This document shows positions 1-12,207 of a stretch of DNA of 64,000 bases, piece after piece (the stretch's first letter is position 1; each line of letters begins with the position of its first letter). The translations under genes were made by a program, and so were the position numbers. The notes beneath the pieces were generated by a model. The model had not been told where the DNA came from and ran no database searches. It was given only the letters and a program-made list of their open reading frames with translations. The stretch is from Tetrahymena elliotti 4EA. Lineage: Eukaryota > Ciliophora > Oligohymenophorea > Hymenostomatida > Tetrahymenidae. The stretch is from assembly GCA_000231825.2 (NCBI GenBank), contig JH720323.1:647825-711824 (forward strand). The letters are read 5' to 3'.

Positions 1-3000
1 AATTACTATTAATTATACATACTCTCATTTCTCCTATCACTTAAATATGAAGCATCATTAGGACTAACAACAGATTTAGTTGGAGATAAATCTTAATTAC
101 TAGTTATATACTTTTCATAGTTTTTAAGGAAAGGAATCCTTGTTTTCTTAAAGATCATATATCTATATCTTAGTTGTAAATCATACTTATCACAATTATA
201 ACCTTATACCTTGTGGTTTTGCTTTGATCCAAAAAATGATTTACTTTAGTTTATTGTAGTTTTTTCTATTTTTAAATTTCCTTAAATACTTTCTGTAGAG
301 TTTAAGAGATCTTAAACAATTTTCTTCTTTTCTTCAGAATCAACTTCTTACTTTAGTTTATATGATTAATTAATCTTTATATTAAAAGCTAATAAATAAA
401 ATTACTAATGGAAAATGAAATGTCTTTTCTTCTTTTTGGACTATTGTCAAAAAATCAAAAACAGTAGTACAACTCACTGTTTTTTCATTCAAGTTAAGAC
501 AATTAAAAATTAAAGATTAGGCTCTTCTCTTGGATCGATACTTTTAAAAACCTGCAAATGTGCTATCACATCTTACAGACCTTCCATATTTCCATATTTT
601 AAATGTATCTGAAGGTGCTAATTTAGATACAAAAGGTATAATGTTACTCTCGAATTCCCATTTCATCTCCATATAAAAATCAGGAACATCAGATAACAAC
701 ATATTGTCGATTTCTCTTTTTTATTAGAGAAGGGCATTCTTTTTAAAACTGATAAGATTTTCAAAAAGTAAGCTAGCTAATTAAGGGTCTTTTTAAGAAA
801 CTACTTCTTCAAAGCAACTCCAATCTTATCTATCCCTAATTCGAGGATCAGCATCTAAAATATAAGTAAATAAATTTAGTAAAATTAATATTATTAATAG
901 AAATATTACCATGCTTGAGCAATACCTTAATGATGGCATAGTAATTTGGGCTAGAGTAAGATAATTTTACAGCAAGGAGTAAAGGAGTATTACCCTTTTC
1001 ATCTATTTTGTTTATCAAGTGATATCTTTCTTCATTTATAATTCCTTTTAAAAATAAATTTGAGAAAAATTAGTCAAATTAGAAAAATTGAATTGTACTC
1101 TTCACAATAGATTCAACAAGTTCAGCATTGCTTTGAAAAATAGCTCTTATCAAAGAGTCATAAATTTCACTATCTATAAGTCTATTTTATTCTTTTTTAT
1201 CAACAATCTGAGCTGTTTTTGCAGTTTGAGTATCAATTTTTACATCAATAGTGTTAATGGTACCTACAAAAGTTTCATTTTCTGGGAAACCTAATAAATC
1301 ATGGTCGTTTTAAAAAGATTTTTTGGATTTACGTTAATATGGATCTGCTTATAAATATTACTAGCTTGTAAAATTATTTTACAACTGCTGCATTTTAAAG
1401 CTTGATTATTTTTCAAACATATATTTCTAGGAAACCGAAGATCTAGATTAGGCGTCTTGAGCCAATTCAGATTAGCTATTTGCTAAATGATTGAGTTGAT
1501 TTTATTAATAAACATTTAATGAATCGATATCTTGGAATTATTCTTATTTCATATTAGGAGAAATAAGGCTAGAAAATTTAGAATTTGTGTCATTCCCTGC
1601 ATATGAATTTTAGTTTTAATAAATAGAAGATGAATTTAATTTATTGTTAAAGGTTTATCCATTTGAGTTTTATTTATTGCCAAGATAAAATGAATTATTA
1701 GTTTCTTAAAAATTAGTTTTTTACAAGTTTTTATTTTCGTTGTTATTTTATACTTGAATGTTGCTGAATTTTTTTTGCAGCTATTCTTAGAAAGCAGCCT
1801 TTTTTTCTTCTATATTCTTTGATTATTCTTCTAATTTAGCTTGTATCTATTATGATTTTATAACCTGCCTTTAAATCGCCTCTTCTTTTACCTGTTTATT
1901 TATACCATACGAAATAGAAGCAGTTTTATTATTTTACTAATTATTGCTCTTTTATACTTAATTTATTTATGTATTTGAAAATGAAGATGCAGCTGTAGAT
2001 TAGGTTGAAGAGCCAATAATTTATTTTTAATTAGGCTATTAATTACTATTATTTTATAGGATTTTACTTAACTCATTTGGCGATATCTTTTATTAAGCGT
2101 TAGGTATGTTATGCTGCTAAAATTTTGAACCATTACTATTTAATTTGTTAGATGATTCTCTCAAGTTATCTGAATTTTAAATATTCTACTTCTTTTACTA
2201 CAATAAATTATTCTAGCTACTAAAGCTTAAATTAAATTTATTAGCATCCAGTACACTTTATGGGAGTATTTAAGCTATCTAGCTCTATAATTACTAAGGT
2301 AATTGTATCTTATTATCATTTAATTTTTTAGAAGTATAAGTTACACTAGCTTATTCACTGCTGTTTATATTATCATCACTGTTTGTACGCTACTAAAATG
2401 CACTTTTGTTTCTTGCTACTCCTTTAATTAAAATTTATTTTTAAAATTCATCTAATGGGCTGTCTTATAATCTCATAAGTGAGTTGCTAGGTTTTAAATT
2501 TTAGACTGAAATATTTGCATCGTTTATATTTTTAGGAGTATGCTCAATATAACTTTTTGTAGTTTTTTAATCTCTAAAATACTTTTAAGCCTATTTTGGT
2601 AAAAGAGTATGGCAACGTGCTTTCCTCTCATTAAATTCTTTAATCTTTTGATTAAAAAATGTATTTTTGTATTGATTTAGTATTGACTAATTGATATTAT
2701 GAGAAGGCCCTACAGCTTCATTTTCACTTACATCAAACTCAGAACTACTATAATCATTATCATTAATATTCTCTTCATCATATGCACTACTACTTATCTT
2801 AATATGGTTTTTTTAGTGCTAATTAAAATGGTGTTTATTATCATTAACTTATTCCAATAAATTTTTCTATTGATTCTAATTTAAAATACTATTAATTTAT
2901 TAATGTTATTGAGACGCTGATAATCCATTCCGACCCTACTAAGTCTATTAAAAATTAATTTTTTTATCATAATCATTAGTTGTACTTAATGAGTTTGAAA

Positions 3001-3630
3001 ATGAACTAGCTCCCATCTATTTAGATGCTTAACTACTAAGTGAGTGATTAGATACAATAGCATTCAAATCATTAGAGCGAGGTTCAAAATCTGTTTAAAA
3101 AAATATGAATAAATGATGATAAAATATCACTTGGTTTCATCAAAATTTAATTGGTTATTCTTTTCAATAGATAAAATATAAGGCTTATTATTAACAAATG
3201 TATTTGCGTTTGTAGGTAAAAAATAAAATAATCAATCGTACATAAAACAGCAATTAATAATTAGTTTATAGCTGAAGAATACATTGTTTCTAAATTATAA
3301 ACAAATATTAAATATTTACCTGGTATTTTCTATTTTTATAATCTAGAAGGGTTCGAAAAGTACTAGCTGTTCCCTAGCTTTTTCATGTTAGAAAAAACAT
3401 TTTTGCTGCTTTCATTCTCATCTTCATCAATTTACTAATTATTTAGTTTTAAATAAATCAATCAGTAAAGGATTTTCGCGCAAAAATAATAAAATAATCT
3501 TCTGAATTTTGTATGAAATGAATCTAAAAAACAAATTAAATGAATATATTTTTTCATAAATAAGATTTTCATTAGAATAAAATTCTCATACTGTGAAATC
3601 ATCATGAAAGTCTTCATTTTTTTTCTACAT
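1..3630 (-). CDS. ANKRD13-like ankyrin repeat / GPCR-chaperone domain protein (C-terminus off the left edge)
   Basis: Partial gene; about 1,044 residues lie in the window. With TAA/TAG as Gln and introns at 3435..3591, 3091..3319, 855..909 and 351..405, all phases agree. The start is ATG at 3630. Residues 1 to about 690 are Q/N/S-rich low complexity. An ankyrin repeat follows near residue 748 (KGNTPLLLAV, then VLLKHDADPRIRD). From about residue 830 comes the motif DVPDFYMEMKWEF and then SDTFKIWKYG, which match the GPCR-chaperone domain of ANKRD13 proteins (family knowledge: ubiquitin-binding adaptors of endosomal membrane-protein sorting). Metazoan ANKRD13 has no such long N-terminal extension. 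The domain is still open at position 1, so any ubiquitin-interacting motifs would lie outside. Domain assignment is confident; the role in ciliates is inference, and the first two exons are the least certain part. Confidence 0.85.
3473..3485. promoter_or_regulatory. TTTTCGCGCAAAA, E2F/DP-like site in the first intron of the ANKRD13-like gene
   Basis: Contains TTTCGCGC, a perfect match to the E2F core TTTSGCGC, inside the predicted intron 3435..3591 and about 150 bp downstream of the start codon. It is one of the few CGCG strings in the window. Regulatory function is inferred from the match only. Confidence 0.3.
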
Positions 3631-4613
3631 TATTGCTTTTCTGTATGCAAAACAGTGCACTTTATTCCTAATTTATTTACTAGTTTGATTACCTGCTAAT
3701 AATTTCAAACTCTATTTTACTGATTATTGTTTTCTATTTTTAATAATATTTCCAACCTATTATTCTTTACCCTAAATTCATAACTATGTAAATTTTAATT
3801 TTCAAACAATCTACTTCTTTTTTATTTATTTGATTCAGTTTTTATTCTGGTGGTCAAATAATGTTTAAATTTATAATGAGGATGCCATCCTTTACATAAA
3901 TTTTTGATAAAACATTTTCAAATTCCAAATATTCAACGATTTTCAGTAAGTATTACTGTGTCCTTCGAGAAGGAAATAATGGCTTAAAGTAAATCCAAAA
4001 AATTTATTTTTTTTATCTGCTTAGTATTTTTACGCAACAAAGCCTAAGTTGATTGGTTTATTTGGATAAGAGATACCAAAAATTTAAGACCATAAATTTT
4101 GTTTTGAAAATAATAATTAGAATAAGATAGATAGAAAGGTAAATTTTTGTTATTTAATATTGATTTACTCTTCAATTATTTCAACTTACAAATTTTTACA
4201 AAAATATACTTAAAGAAAGTTTTATTGTATGGAAAAACTATTGAAAAGATACTCGCAATATAAAATTTTAAGGATAGAGTACATTTTTATACTAATTCTA
4301 TAAATAAAATTTTCATTTTTTTATTTATTATAACAACTGTTTTTAAAGGAGTGAACAAGATGAAGGATTGTAAGAAAAAATATTGGAAAGGATTAAGTAT
4401 CGAAACTAAATGATATTTTTATGGGTTACGTAATATATTTCTAATAATAACATGTAAAAAGCACATTTTATTACAAAAGATATTAAAATATTTAGAAAAT
4501 TATAGAGGTTTTTTGGGTCGTTCATGGGTAGGTTGCAGATTTCTACTGTTTAATAGAGTAAGTAAGCTTTATAAAATTTATTTTAGATATAAATTTATTT
4601 TTAAAAAATGAAG
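3631..4613. other. Divergent intergenic region
   Basis: This lies between the ANKRD13-like gene (-) and the LRR gene (+). Short open stretches occur on both strands but each is cut by TGA and shows no recognisable domain. The missing first exon or exons of the LRR gene should lie in its right-hand part, about 4370-4560, where a good donor sequence (GTAAGTAAG) occurs near 4560. No gene is supported. Confidence 0.4.
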
Positions 4614-7335
4614 TGGCAATAAGCTAAACGACTTAAATGACTTGCATAATTTTAGTAAAGAAATACTGATGCTTACTAATCTTAAAAAATTTAGTTTATC
4701 TCTTGTGTAAATTATTGTTTACTCTTCGTTGCATTAATTTATGATAAAAAAAGAAATATGAATAATACAATTAATGATTTAGAAGATTTATTTGAAAATA
4801 TATCTTATCTAAGTAAACTTGAAGATTTATAATTTGATTTCAGGTAAACTAAAAGATAAAATAAATAAAAATTTGAGTAACCTTTCTTTTTTTAGAGGAA
4901 ATGAAATGACTTTTGAATCTCATTAAAATATATCTAAATCGTTTTTGAAATTAAAGAACTTAAAATACTTAGACCTCATCTTATCGTATTAAGCTTTTCA
5001 TTACATCTAAATAGGACTAATATTTCTTAATTTTAATAGCTATTCAGGAGTAAATGATCATAGCTTGAATGTTTATAAATCTTCTTTTTCTTCTATGGCG
5101 TTCTTAGAAAGTATTAAGATAGACTTAAGGTATTATTTGGAAATATTTTTTAAAATATTTTCACTGATGTTTAAACAAATTAATAGTCGAAATAAATTTA
5201 ATCCTTCTAGCCTTCAAAATTTTATTTTAAGTTTTACTTCGAATAAATTTCAGCATTTAAAAGAATTTGAAATTTATTGTGACAGTAATAATCTAAAAGA
5301 TCAAAATGGCATAAAAGAATTCTCAAAAATATTTAATAAATGTACATCTATTAAAAAAATGAAATTAAGCTTATCTGACTGCAAAGTATATTTTTAATCA
5401 TTTTATTAAAATCTTCACATAATATATTTGAAAAAGATTTAAGATAGAGAACTTACTTAATTTATTAATTTGATAGAAATCAATAAGAATATTACATATC
5501 TTAATTTAGATTTAAGGTAAATTAATATCAGATTTACAATAAGATTTCAAAATTATTTTTTCTAAGTTTAAATGACCTATCAAGTTAAAGATTTTGCCAT
5601 ATTCAATAACTTTTGCTTAAAATGCTAAGCTTATAAGAACTCAATCTCAACATCAGCTTGAAGTATTCTTTTTTTTTTATAGAAAACAAAGCTTATTTAT
5701 TTTGAAAAGGTAAGGCTAAAAAGACACAAAAGTAGATCTTTTAAAGTTTTGTAGGATTCTTTTAGATGTAGGTTATTTAACACACATAAATATCGATATA
5801 GAGTAATTTAATCATTATTTTTGATCAAATCATAATTTTCCATCTAAAATTAGATAAATTTAAGAATTTCTATTTAGTTCTCATGGATATATAACAGCAA
5901 TAAGATAAGAATTGATGAGAATTATATTAATTAATAAAATGCTGAAAAAATTAGATAAAAAAGTACAATTAAAGTAATGGTTTATCTGAATAGGTGAATA
6001 GGATGGTTATTTAATATTTCTTAAAAATACAATTTCTTTTTCTAAACTACTAATAAGTGTGAACAAAATGAAATTAATAAAACAGAGCATACTTTTTTTT
6101 ATTTAATCTACAATAAAAAATAACATAAACTTTGTATTGCATATTGATTTATTTGATTATTGTGGCTATTAAATATATTTTGAAAATTCTATATCTAAAT
6201 TTTTGCTTAATTTGTTAATAAATAAGATTTGTAGATCATAATATATTCTTAAAATAGAATTTAATTTTAAAAATGATTAAAATAAAAAAAATGTTTTGCT
6301 CTAATTACTCTGTTATATTTCAACCTTAAACAAGATAAATGCTCATATTTGAAGAATTTATATATAATTTGTATTTTTAAAAAAGCATCAATACCTCTAT
6401 TATTTATGTAGAAGATGATAATTTTTAAGAAAAAGGAATTAAAAAAGATGAATTAAATGAAAAAATTCAAGCAAATACAGTAAATAGTGAACTCATTGGT
6501 GATTAGTAAGATATATCAGCAAAAGAGGGAAACTAAAAATCTAATGTTGATGAGAAAAATGAACATATTTTACCCACTTAAAAATAAGAAAGTAATGTGA
6601 AAGCTAATCATTAAGAGATAGATGAAATTTCTGAGAATGAATAGGAAATTGATGAAAGGGATGAATTTGATTCTAAAAAAAGACACTATATTGAAGAGTT
6701 TTTTAAATATACTAAGGTGGAAAAGTATTGTAAAGAAATATAAATAGATCAGTTTATTAGAAACATTATTAATAGAAATTTACTATCTATTGATAAACTT
6801 ATTGTCTACATAAAACTAAAGTAATTAAATAAATACCAAATAGAAGATGCTTAGAATTATGGAGTTGATTATTCATTATATTAATTAAATAATAATAGCA
6901 ATAGAAATAATTAAGATCAAAATTAACTTATATTAAGCTAAAAGCATTCTCACTCAGTTTATCTTTTAAAAGTTGATGGCTCATTTAATATGTGGTTAGG
7001 ATATGCAAGAATAGCTCATAATGTCAAAAAGGTAACAAAAATATTAAGATAAAATTTTTATATGTCTTTAAATCAAAATCTAAATATTTTTTGAAATAAA
7101 TAAGGTAATAATTATAGCTCAGATCAATTACATAGATGGAACAGATTTAGCTTTAGATAAATTTGATAAGATCTTCAAAGACTGGTTGAAGTTAAAAAAA
7201 ATAAAGATAAAGAGTGAAGATGAAATTTTACTAAATAAAAATAAAGAAGAAGAAGAGTTTGAATGTTAAATTGTTTAATTAACAAATTCATTTAACTTAA
7301 ATTTAATATCCTTTGGTGTAAGCAAAGATAATTGA
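4614..7335 (+). CDS. Leucine-rich-repeat protein, 5' end unresolved
   Basis: Multi-exon LRR protein. Introns 4707..4753, 4844..4895, 5517..5566, 5663..5709, 5803..5853, 5963..6001 and 7032..7104 restore one frame. Repeats read like LKNLKYLDLIL, NITYLNLDLR, LQELNLNISL and LTHINIDIEQ. Several introns fall at the same place in the repeat, in phase 2 just before an (R/S)-G-N motif. After about 6390 the protein becomes acidic and Q/K-rich, then ends in a segment with KRHYIEEFF and a terminal TGA at 7335. I could not find the junction that joins the LRR part (open to about 6350) to the tail (open from about 6291 in another frame), so two genes are possible. The first recognised exon starts after an acceptor at 4613, and the initiator ATG is not identified. 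LRR proteins of this type form large ciliate families; no specific function can be given. Confidence 0.6.
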
Positions 7336-8500
7336 TATAAAATAAAATATGTATTAACAATAATAATGAAATATTATATGATTTGCATTTTTTTAAAATT
7401 TAATCCAAAATAAATTTATAAAATTTAAATTTAGATGATAATTGTGTTAATCAATTAAAATAATATAAAAAATATTTAAGATTACAACAAAGCATAAAGC
7501 TTATTATTAAAATGCTATACTTAGTTTGTAAGAAAAGTCAAATAAAAACTATTTAAATAGCATGTCTATAATCAAATAATAATTTTGACTAAATTTATTT
7601 TTTTATTTTTTAATAATTAAAGGTTTGTAAAACTAGTTTAATTATAAAATAAAATTGACTTAAATTAAAATGATAAATTAGATTTTTAGAAAACAGAAAT
7701 AATATTACATTTATTTGATGTAACTAATATTAATTTTTCCAAATTAAAAATCTTTTAAAAATAAATAAAAAGTTAATGCTAAAAGAATAAAAAATGCTTA
7801 ATTTATTTTATTTAAACATAAACATTTAAATAATTTATTATTTTAGATAAATAAAATACCTAAATATTTTGAGATATTTTAAAGATTTTACTTAAAATCA
7901 AAATAAACAATTCACTAATTTTGTATTTAAAACTTTTATTTGAAAAGAAAAAATAATAAATTTTGAATTTGAAGATTGATTCAAAATAAAGTTTAAAATA
8001 TAGAAAGTAAAGTTAAACAAAATATTATGAAGTATTAAAGAGTTAAATATGTTTAAATTTTAAAAGAAAATCAGTGTTTGATTCAAATTAAAATATATTT
8101 AAAATACTAAAATTAAAATTAAATAAAAACCTAAAAAATGAGATGAAATGAATAAAAGAGAAAAATGAAATAACTAATTAGTATGATTTAGCTATAATTT
8201 CAATATAAATAAATAAAGGTATATTTTAATATATTTAGTATAAGATTATTAAGAAATTAATATTTAGGTTCATAAAATTAATAGTTTATTAATAATTTAG
8301 TTTTTATTATGTTTAATTGCTTAATAGTAAGTCCGATTTATAGATATTTCTATAGGTATAATTAATGGTTGTTTCTTGTTTAATAGAATAAAAAATAAAT
8401 TAATTTTTTGAAAAATTTGGTATATCTTTTTGTTTCATTCATTATCTTAAAAGTATACATCTCATCCATTCAGAATATATTTTGAGCTAATTTTATTCTC
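7336..8500. other. Convergent intergenic region
   Basis: Extremely AT-rich DNA between the 3' ends of the LRR gene (+) and the 993-residue gene (-). It consists of A- and T-runs and short AAAT/TTTA motifs and holds no ORF of note, RNA gene or clear repeat. It should contain both 3' UTRs. Confidence 0.5.
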
Positions 8501-11500
8501 TCAACAACTCTCTACTGGATTGGATCTCTCTTCATTACAGCTAATATAGCTTCTTATTTAGGTTTTTAATAAATTTTATTTGAGTTTATTTTTATTTTAT
8601 TTATCTTTGAGGTTTTTGCCTTCTTGACTTTCTACTAATTATATACATTTGTTGTTATTATTGCTGCTACTGTTGTTTAAACTGCCTTTAAATGGTTTTT
8701 TTATAAGAGATGACTAACTTTAGAATGCTGAATTACTTAGAGAAAATCTTCTTCTTCGAAAAAAATCCTATCTTTTGATTTTTTAAGATTAATCGAAGCT
8801 GAAATCTTCGTCTTCATCTTCAACATTGTAATCAAATTCATCATCATTTTCATAACCCTTTAGATACTACTCTAATTTGAATTTTTTACCAATTTATTTA
8901 TTTTAGGCAGCATCCTTATCAACTTGAGATTCATTATCTTCGTTTTATTAACTGAAATCACTTTCATAGCCATTATACATGCTATCTAAATTGTTGGCTT
9001 CTTTAAATTAAATGTTTTTTTTCTTTCTTTCATTTGAATCTTGTGAAAGTTTTTCATACAAAAATTCTACTTCCATTTTATTTTGATGAGAGTTATGTAG
9101 GGATCTATCATTCTACTATAAACACTCTTAATCAATCATGCTACTATTATTTAATTATTTAGAATGACTCAGCATAACACTATAACTCCCATTAACGTTT
9201 TAAGAATCGCTGCTACTTGATTATGTGGCAATGATAACTTTCTTTCTATTATGATTATACTAGAAGTTGATTTATCTGGCTTCTTTATTTTTGCTGCTAA
9301 CACTGCTAGAACTTGAATTATTTTGTCCATTTTTATTGTTATCAGGTCCTATTTTTTTCATAGTTTTATTAAATGTGGAAGCTGTACTACTTGTGTTTCC
9401 TTAAAAGTCTTTTTTATCTAGTTCTCTATAGTTAGAATTTTATTGCTTTTGCTATTATTAACTATTTTGTTAATTAATATGAAGATTATTCATCTTGATG
9501 TTGATTTATTTTTGATCACTTTCAACCTAAATGCTACTTTGTTTTTATCTATTTTAGCTATTTTTTTGATCACCTTCATCAGTTTAGCTTGATTAAACTT
9601 TTCTTTTCTTTTGGGGTTCAATATCAATAAAATTGTATTCAATTCTTTAATTCTAGTTGTTCTAATTCTAGTTAGGTTAGTTATCTTTAAGCAATAATGA
9701 AATTTTTCTTTTTTTCAGGTTAGAAGAATTTAAGTCGCTTTTATGAGAGTGGCTATTTTCTTCAAATTTTTTGGAGTAAGACTAGATGCATATCACTTTA
9801 ACTTGGTTTTCATTTTGGTTTTTGATTCTAAATTTGGCAACTTTTTTATTTTGTTAATTATTCATGGTGCTATTACTATTATTGTATTCGTCATCAGCAA
9901 TATGATAACTTAACTAACTGAGCTAATCAATTTCTTTTCTAATTGAATTTAATTGAATAGAATTATTATCTCTATCTTTTTCACAGTTTGAGTTTTTAGA
10001 TTACTATTTCTATTAAATTTACAAAATTGGGTTTTTTGTTTTTCTATTTTAAACAATCTTTTGCTCTTATTCTTAAGAATTTTTTTCAACTTCCATTTGA
10101 TTATTTTTATCTTATTACTCTTTTGCAGAGGCAAATATTATTGGGAATTTTTACAATTTCTATTTCATGTATGAATCTTAGATAGATAAATCATAACATA
10201 TGTAATGAAAGGAGTTTTTCTTGAAGGTATTTCTTGAGTTTTAGTTGCAGTCTTACATATCATTATTGCTATTACTGATATTTAGAGTTTATTCTAAACT
10301 AGGAATTCCACCTCTCTTCTCAACTACTTAATGAAACTAATTTTCTAGCTTATCCTAATTCATTTTTATTTCTATTTTTATCTATGAAATTTCGCAATAT
10401 ACTCTTGAGTAAGCTGCCTTCATTTCATCCTATTAATTTAAATTATTATTTTAGAAAAATTTAAAAGAATTTACACTTCAAAAAATTATTTACTATATTC
10501 TCAATCAACTTAAATTCAGAAGGTAGGTCACTAGGGGTCTTTTCTAAGAAAGTCAATGTTGGACCTTCAAGAAATGACATATATTTAGAAACCTTTTTAA
10601 ATTAGAAATTATTTTTCAATAAATTTAGGAGAGGTTTAAAAGGTTACCTTAGCAAGGTCTTTGTTAATGTTAATAGAATAGTTATTAGACTTCAAGCACA
10701 ATATGAGAAGACGCTATTCAGATTCATCTTCGATTGAGTCATTTTGATTAGTGTTAAGCAATTTTTCAAATATATATCTTTGTATTTGGATAATCAAATT
10801 TTCAGGTGACTTTAATTAAAAAAAAAATTATTTAATGTTTGGGGGCAAAAAATATAATAAATTACGATAGTTTCTTATTTGATGATATTTTTGTTATAAA
10901 ACAAAGAGATAGCCTTAGGAAATTTAAAAAGTAAATATAATGGATGGATAATCTGTTTATTAAAAAAAAGGATTTAGTTTAATATGATCTTTGATAAAAG
11001 GTATGTATTTTTTACTTTATGTCTGATATTTTAAGCAGAAAAATATATAATAAGGCTTTGTAAATCATCTCCTATGATCTTTGATTTGTCACTAGAGTCA
11101 ATTTAGCTTCCACCCAAGTTGTATTATTTTTCTAAGATAGATGGAAGAAATGGATCGTAAAGAGTGGATATATTTTATTCCTAGAATAAAAATAAAAAAT
11201 AGTTAGTCTAGTTACAGAAAGTTTGAAAAAAATATCAATCTACCTTATGAGCTCTTTCTTAGAAAGGTTTTTTTCTACTCTCAACTAGAAAAGGAGAGGA
11301 TATGAAAGTAGAAACTAATTGATTATCAAAGTTAGTGAGAGCAATTACTAATTAAAATGAGTCACCCTATTATTTAAATTTAATCAAATTAATTAGTTGC
11401 TGGTTAAATAGAATGAAGAGTATTAATTTTGAATAATTAACTTGCTTGCGTATTGACATTTAAATTTTCTCTAGAGTGAATAATAATGTGATGGGGAATA

Positions 11501-12207
11501 AATTTTGTTTGAAATTTATTTGTTTATGGGATAAGGTTTTGAGAAATGTGCCTCTGAAATAAATACAATTGGGATATATTAAATGAAGTGAAAAAGTGTT
11601 TTGATTTAAGAAAAAGAAAAAAGTGAAGAAAAAAAAGTATCAAAAAGATATTTTGTGAGTATTTATTTGTCAATAATAATATTGAAAAAACTAAATTAGA
11701 ACAAAAAGATTAATAATGGAATTAATTTATTAAAATATTGCAATTAATTATTGAAATACCCCGATGTAATTAGGTAGAAGAAAATATTACATGATGATGA
11801 AAGCTAGTCTCTTTGAATCTCACATGTTATATCTGACAATCACCATGTTGATCAAAGACGAAACTCAGTGTCTTCGACTTCAATTCTATGTTTCTGTATT
11901 TATCTTCGCTCTCAAGTCTACGTACTGAGAGGAAGTGAGCCTTTTAGCACTAGAAACTTGTATCTTTAATTTTTATAGAAGGGATATTTATATTTTTGAA
12001 TAGAAGAAGTTTGTCGTCTTTTCTATCAAATAGTTTTCTATCAATAAAATCAACTGCTATGGCTTGCTATTGGCCCAATCTCAACCACTCTATTTCGCTC
12101 CTCTTGGTGGCTGAAAAAGATTTTATTTTATTTGAATTCTCAACAAGTACTTCTTTCAAAGGACCATTCGTTAATGAGATATCGTTTTGTGATTTATTAA
12201 GACTCAT
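8501..12207 (-). CDS. Unknown 993-residue protein with a conserved-looking N-terminal domain and an N/S/Q-rich tail
   Basis: Seven exons: 12207..11791, 11366..11244, 11180..11016, 10952..10866, 10809..10648, 10592..10494 and 10429..8501. Every exon length is a multiple of three, so all six introns are phase 0. The largest intron is 424 nt, the others 55-64 nt. Residues 1 to about 330 are well ordered, with WLRLGQQQAIAVDF, SFHHHGDSFQLVIAL and SSPFLVESRKKP. The FxLxxxL...SxPFxVxS pattern recalls the last strands of beta-sandwich DNA-binding proteins; that is only an inference. The rest is low complexity with basic stretches (QKKRKV, FFRRRRFSLS) and an acidic block (VEDEDEDF), which suggests a nuclear protein. 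A shorter alternative would start at the ATG at 11459 and lose the first exon. The reading across the 424-nt intron (HHH|GDSF) is smooth, so I prefer the long model. Function unknown. Confidence 0.75.

Noticed and set aside
3640..4140. A possible minus-strand exon reading CKGWHPHYKF
   Set aside because: It is short, flanked by TGA codons, and a second frame over the same DNA looks equally open.
11793..11932. A C/D-box snoRNA-like pattern (ATGATGA ... CTGA ... TGATCA ... CTGA) on the + strand
   Set aside because: The interval is inside a clean ciliate-code exon on the minus strand (HHH of the first exon of the 993-residue protein), and the spacing between boxes is too long.
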